Shown piece after piece: positions 62,062 to 64,000 of a DNA stretch of 64,000 nucleotides. This stretch comes from Streptomyces chromofuscus. GTDB taxonomy: Bacteria > Actinomycetota > Actinomycetes > Streptomycetales > Streptomycetaceae. A program made the translations under genes and the position numbers. Under the pieces are notes generated by a model. It saw only the letters and a list, made by a program, of their open reading frames with translations. It was not told the DNA's origin and did no database searches. Numbering within the stretch: position 1 is the stretch's first letter; each line of letters opens with the position of its first letter. The stretch spans positions 4,715,501 to 4,779,500 of the forward strand of contig NZ_CP063374.1 in assembly GCF_015160875.1 (NCBI RefSeq), in the 5' to 3' direction.

Positions 62062-63285
62062 ATGAGTACGACTGCACAGCTGCCGAGCACCGCCCCGCTG
62101 CGCGGGCGCGCCGAGATCGATCTTGCCGCGCTCCGCGCCAACGTGCGGACCCTGCGCGCCCATGCGCCCGGTGCGGCCGTGATGGCCGTGGTGAAGTCCG
62201 AGGCGTACGGTCACGGTGCGCTGCCGTGCGCGCGTGCGGCCGTCGAGGCGGGCGCCGGCTGGCTGGGCACCGCCACGCCCGAGGAGGCCCTGGCGCTGCG
62301 CGGGGCGGAGGGCATCCCGGCGGACGTCCGGATCATGTGCTGGCTGTGGACGCCCGGCGGCCCCTGGCGCGAGGCCGTCGAGGCGGACATCGACGTCTCC
62401 GTGAGCGGTATGTGGGCCCTGCGCGAGGCCATCGAGGCCGCCCGGCAGGCGGGGCGGCCCGCGCGGGTCCAGCTGAAGGCCGACACGGGGCTCGGGCGCA
62501 ACGGGTGTCAGCCCGGCGCCGACTGGGCCGAGCTCGTGGAGGCGGCGGCGGGGGCGGAGGCCGAGGGCCTCGTCCGCGTGACGGGGCTGTGGTCGCACTT
62601 CGCCTGCGCCGACGAGCCCGGACATCCCTCCGTCGCCCTGCAACTCGGGCTTTTCCGGGAGATGGTGTCGTACGCCGAGGGGGAGGGCGTCAGTCCCGAG
62701 GTGCGCCACATCGCCAACTCGCCCGCCACGCTGACCCTTCCCGAGGCCCACTTCGATCTCGTCCGCACGGGAATCGCCCTCTACGGCATCTCGCCCAGCC
62801 CCGAGATCGGCACGCCGGCCGACTTCGGGCTGCGGCCGGTGATGACGCTGTCGGCGTCGCTGGCGCTGGTCAAGCAGGTGCCCGCGGGCCACGGGGTCAG
62901 TTACGGCCACCGGTACACCACGCCCGGCGAGACCACCCTCGGCCTCGTCCCGCTCGGTTACGCCGACGGCATCCCGCGGCACGCCTCGGGGACCGGCCCC
63001 GTGCTGATCGGCGGGAAGTGGCGGACCGTCGCGGGCCGGATCGCGATGGACCAGTTCGTCGTCGACCTGGGGGGCGACGAGCCACCGGCGGGGGCGGAGG
63101 CCGTGCTGTTCGGCCCCGGTGACCGGGGTGAGCCCACCGCCGAGGACTGGGCGCAGGCGGCGGGGACGATCGCGTACGAGATCGTGACCCGCATCGGAAC
63201 GCGCGTCCCGCGCGTTTATGTCGATACGGAGAAGTCCGAGGGGCGGGGACCACAGGTCGGCCGGGAACAGCCCATCGAGGGATAG
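62062..63285 (+). CDS. alr: Alanine racemase
   Basis: 407 residues from ATG 62062, 7 bases after GAGACT (leaderless layout); an ATG at 62032 is possible but less typical. PLP Lys in VVKSEAYGHGA (family: VVKADAYGHG, here Ser for Ala/Asp at one position), LKADTGLGRNG, YGISPSP, and the catalytic-Tyr region GVSYGHRYTT with GRIAMDQFVVDLG. Supplies D-alanine for peptidoglycan. The C-terminal about 30 residues are a charged variable tail. Confidence 0.95.
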   Translation: MSTTAQLPSTAPLRGRAEIDLAALRANVRTLRAHAPGAAVMAVVKSEAYGHGALPCARAAVEAGAGWLGTATPEEALALRGAEGIPADVRIMCWLWTPGGPWREAVEADIDVSVSGMWALREAIEAARQAGRPARVQLKADTGLGRNGCQPGADWAELVEAAAGAEAEGLVRVTGLWSHFACADEPGHPSVALQLGLFREMVSYAEGEGVSPEVRHIANSPATLTLPEAHFDLVRTGIALYGISPSPEIGTPADFGLRPVMTLSASLALVKQVPAGHGVSYGHRYTTPGETTLGLVPLGYADGIPRHASGTGPVLIGGKWRTVAGRIAMDQFVVDLGGDEPPAGAEAVLFGPGDRGEPTAEDWAQAAGTIAYEIVTRIGTRVPRVYVDTEKSEGRGPQVGREQPIEG

Positions 63286-63439
63286 GTGAACGGGGAACAA
63301 GACGGGTGACCCGCCCGGGGCGGTCGCACAGGGCCGCCCGGCACCGGCCGACCCGGCAGGAGTTCCCAGCAGGTCCCGGACGCGGCAGGCGTCCAAACCC
63401 ACCGACGAACGACAACGATCCGGCGAAGAGGAGCGGTAC

Positions 63440-64000
63440 GTGAGCGAGAGCAGTGCGGAGGGCGTCGTCGACGCCGCCGCGGCCGTCGCTTCCGCCACGG
63501 GGGTGGCCGGAAACTGGCGCAGGGTGACCGGTATCGCCGGCGCCGCGATAGGGGTGATCGCCGCCGGCGCCGCCGCCGGCGTCGCGATAGAACGGATGAC
63601 CGTCGGCCGGGGCATGCGCAGGAAGGCCCGGCTCGCCCTCGACTCTACGGGGCCCTACGGCGCGCTGCGCGGCACGCCCGGCCGGGCCTACGCCGACGAC
63701 GGCACCGAGCTGTACTACGAGGTCGACGAGGTCGAGGTCGAGGAGGGCGTGTCGCCGCGGCGGCGCCGGCTGTTCGGCCGCAAGGCGCCCGCTCCCGTGA
63801 CGGTCGTCTTCAGCCACGGCTACTGCCTCAGCCAGGACTCCTGGCACTTCCAGCGGGCGGCGCTGCGCGGTGTCGTACGGACCGTGCACTGGGACCAGCG
63901 CAGCCACGGCCGGTCCGGGCGGGGCGCGGCCCAGGTCCGGGACGGGGCGCCCGTCACCATCGACCAGCTCGGCCAGGACCTGAAGGCCGTGATCGACGCG
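63440..64000 (+). CDS. Alpha/beta hydrolase, 5' part only
   Basis: 187 residues are visible; the gene runs off the right edge. GTG 63440 after GAAGAGGAG. An N-terminal segment with Ala/Gly-rich hydrophobic sequence (VTGIAGAAIGVIAAGAAAGVAI, a possible membrane anchor), then LYYEVDEV, and the hydrolase core start VTVVFSHGYCLSQDSWHFQRAAL (oxyanion-hole HGY) and WDQRSHGRSGRG. The nucleophile elbow lies beyond the window. The family is broad (lipase/esterase/peptidase); the substrate is not inferable. As I recall, a hydrolase next to alr is typical for Streptomyces. Confidence 0.85.
   Translation, partial: MSESSAEGVVDAAAAVASATGVAGNWRRVTGIAGAAIGVIAAGAAAGVAIERMTVGRGMRRKARLALDSTGPYGALRGTPGRAYADDGTELYYEVDEVEVEEGVSPRRRRLFGRKAPAPVTVVFSHGYCLSQDSWHFQRAALRGVVRTVHWDQRSHGRSGRGAAQVRDGAPVTIDQLGQDLKAVIDA

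Overview
The window is a 64 kb stretch of a high-GC actinobacterial chromosome, almost certainly Streptomyces. The evidence is the roughly 70% GC with GC-rich third codon positions, frequent GTG/TTG starts, several leaderless genes, and a gene order that matches the Streptomyces coelicolor str/S10/spc/alpha ribosomal region as I remember it. The left part (tRNA-Thr, tRNA-Met, rpmG, two hot-dog dehydratase genes, tRNA-Trp, secE, nusG, rplK, rplA) is also the mycobacterial thrT-metT-rpmG2-hadAB-trpT-secE order.

Layout. 1-346: 5' part of a minus-strand amidohydrolase. 573-2187: tRNA-Thr(GGT), tRNA-Met(CAT), rpmG and the two MaoC-like genes. 2464-5916: murB (+), then adenosine deaminase and an aspartate-type aminotransferase (-). 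6096-8996: promoter, tRNA-Trp, secE, nusG, rplK, rplA. 9136-11037: two paralogous lipoproteins wedged between rplA and rplJ. 11066-20526: L10-type leader and attenuator, rplJ, rplL, rpoB, rpoC. 20558-22950: accessory block with a frameshifted gene, a helix-turn-helix protein and a membrane mannosyltransferase-like protein. 23146-27803: rpsL, rpsG, fusA, tuf. 28030-32634: accessory block with an acyltransferase-3 protein and a minus-strand group made of a small secreted cysteine protein, two membrane proteins and an ABC ATPase. 33295-45307: the S10 and spc clusters (rpsJ to rplO), secY and adk, followed by map. 46530-49832: infA, rpmJ, rpsM, rpsK, rpoA, rplQ. 49915-53299: truA, a membrane-anchored unknown, rplM, rpsI. 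53506-64000: glmM, a DUF389 membrane protein, coaA, glmS, a CsbD-like protein, a small hydrophobic protein, acpS, NAD(P)HX epimerase/dehydratase, alr and the start of an alpha/beta hydrolase.

Most of the window builds the gene-expression machinery (ribosome, RNA polymerase, elongation factors, Sec channel). The right end supplies cell-wall precursors (glmM and glmS for UDP-GlcNAc, alr for D-alanine; murB at the left) and cofactors (coaA, acpS).

Points most worth attention: (1) RpoB carries Asn at the position of E. coli Ser531, a rifampicin-resistance hotspot; (2) the rpsL and rpsJ leaders share a nearly identical 27-nt hairpin element plus downstream motifs, which suggests co-regulation of the str and S10 operons; (3) a gene after rpoC looks broken by a single-base frameshift; (4) the tuf-rpsJ gap holds a secreted-protein/ABC-transporter group with its own promoter and a terminator placed after the first gene; (5) at least six genes have a -10 box 6-7 nt before the start codon, implying leaderless mRNAs. 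Most names rest on motif recognition and synteny; no database search was possible.
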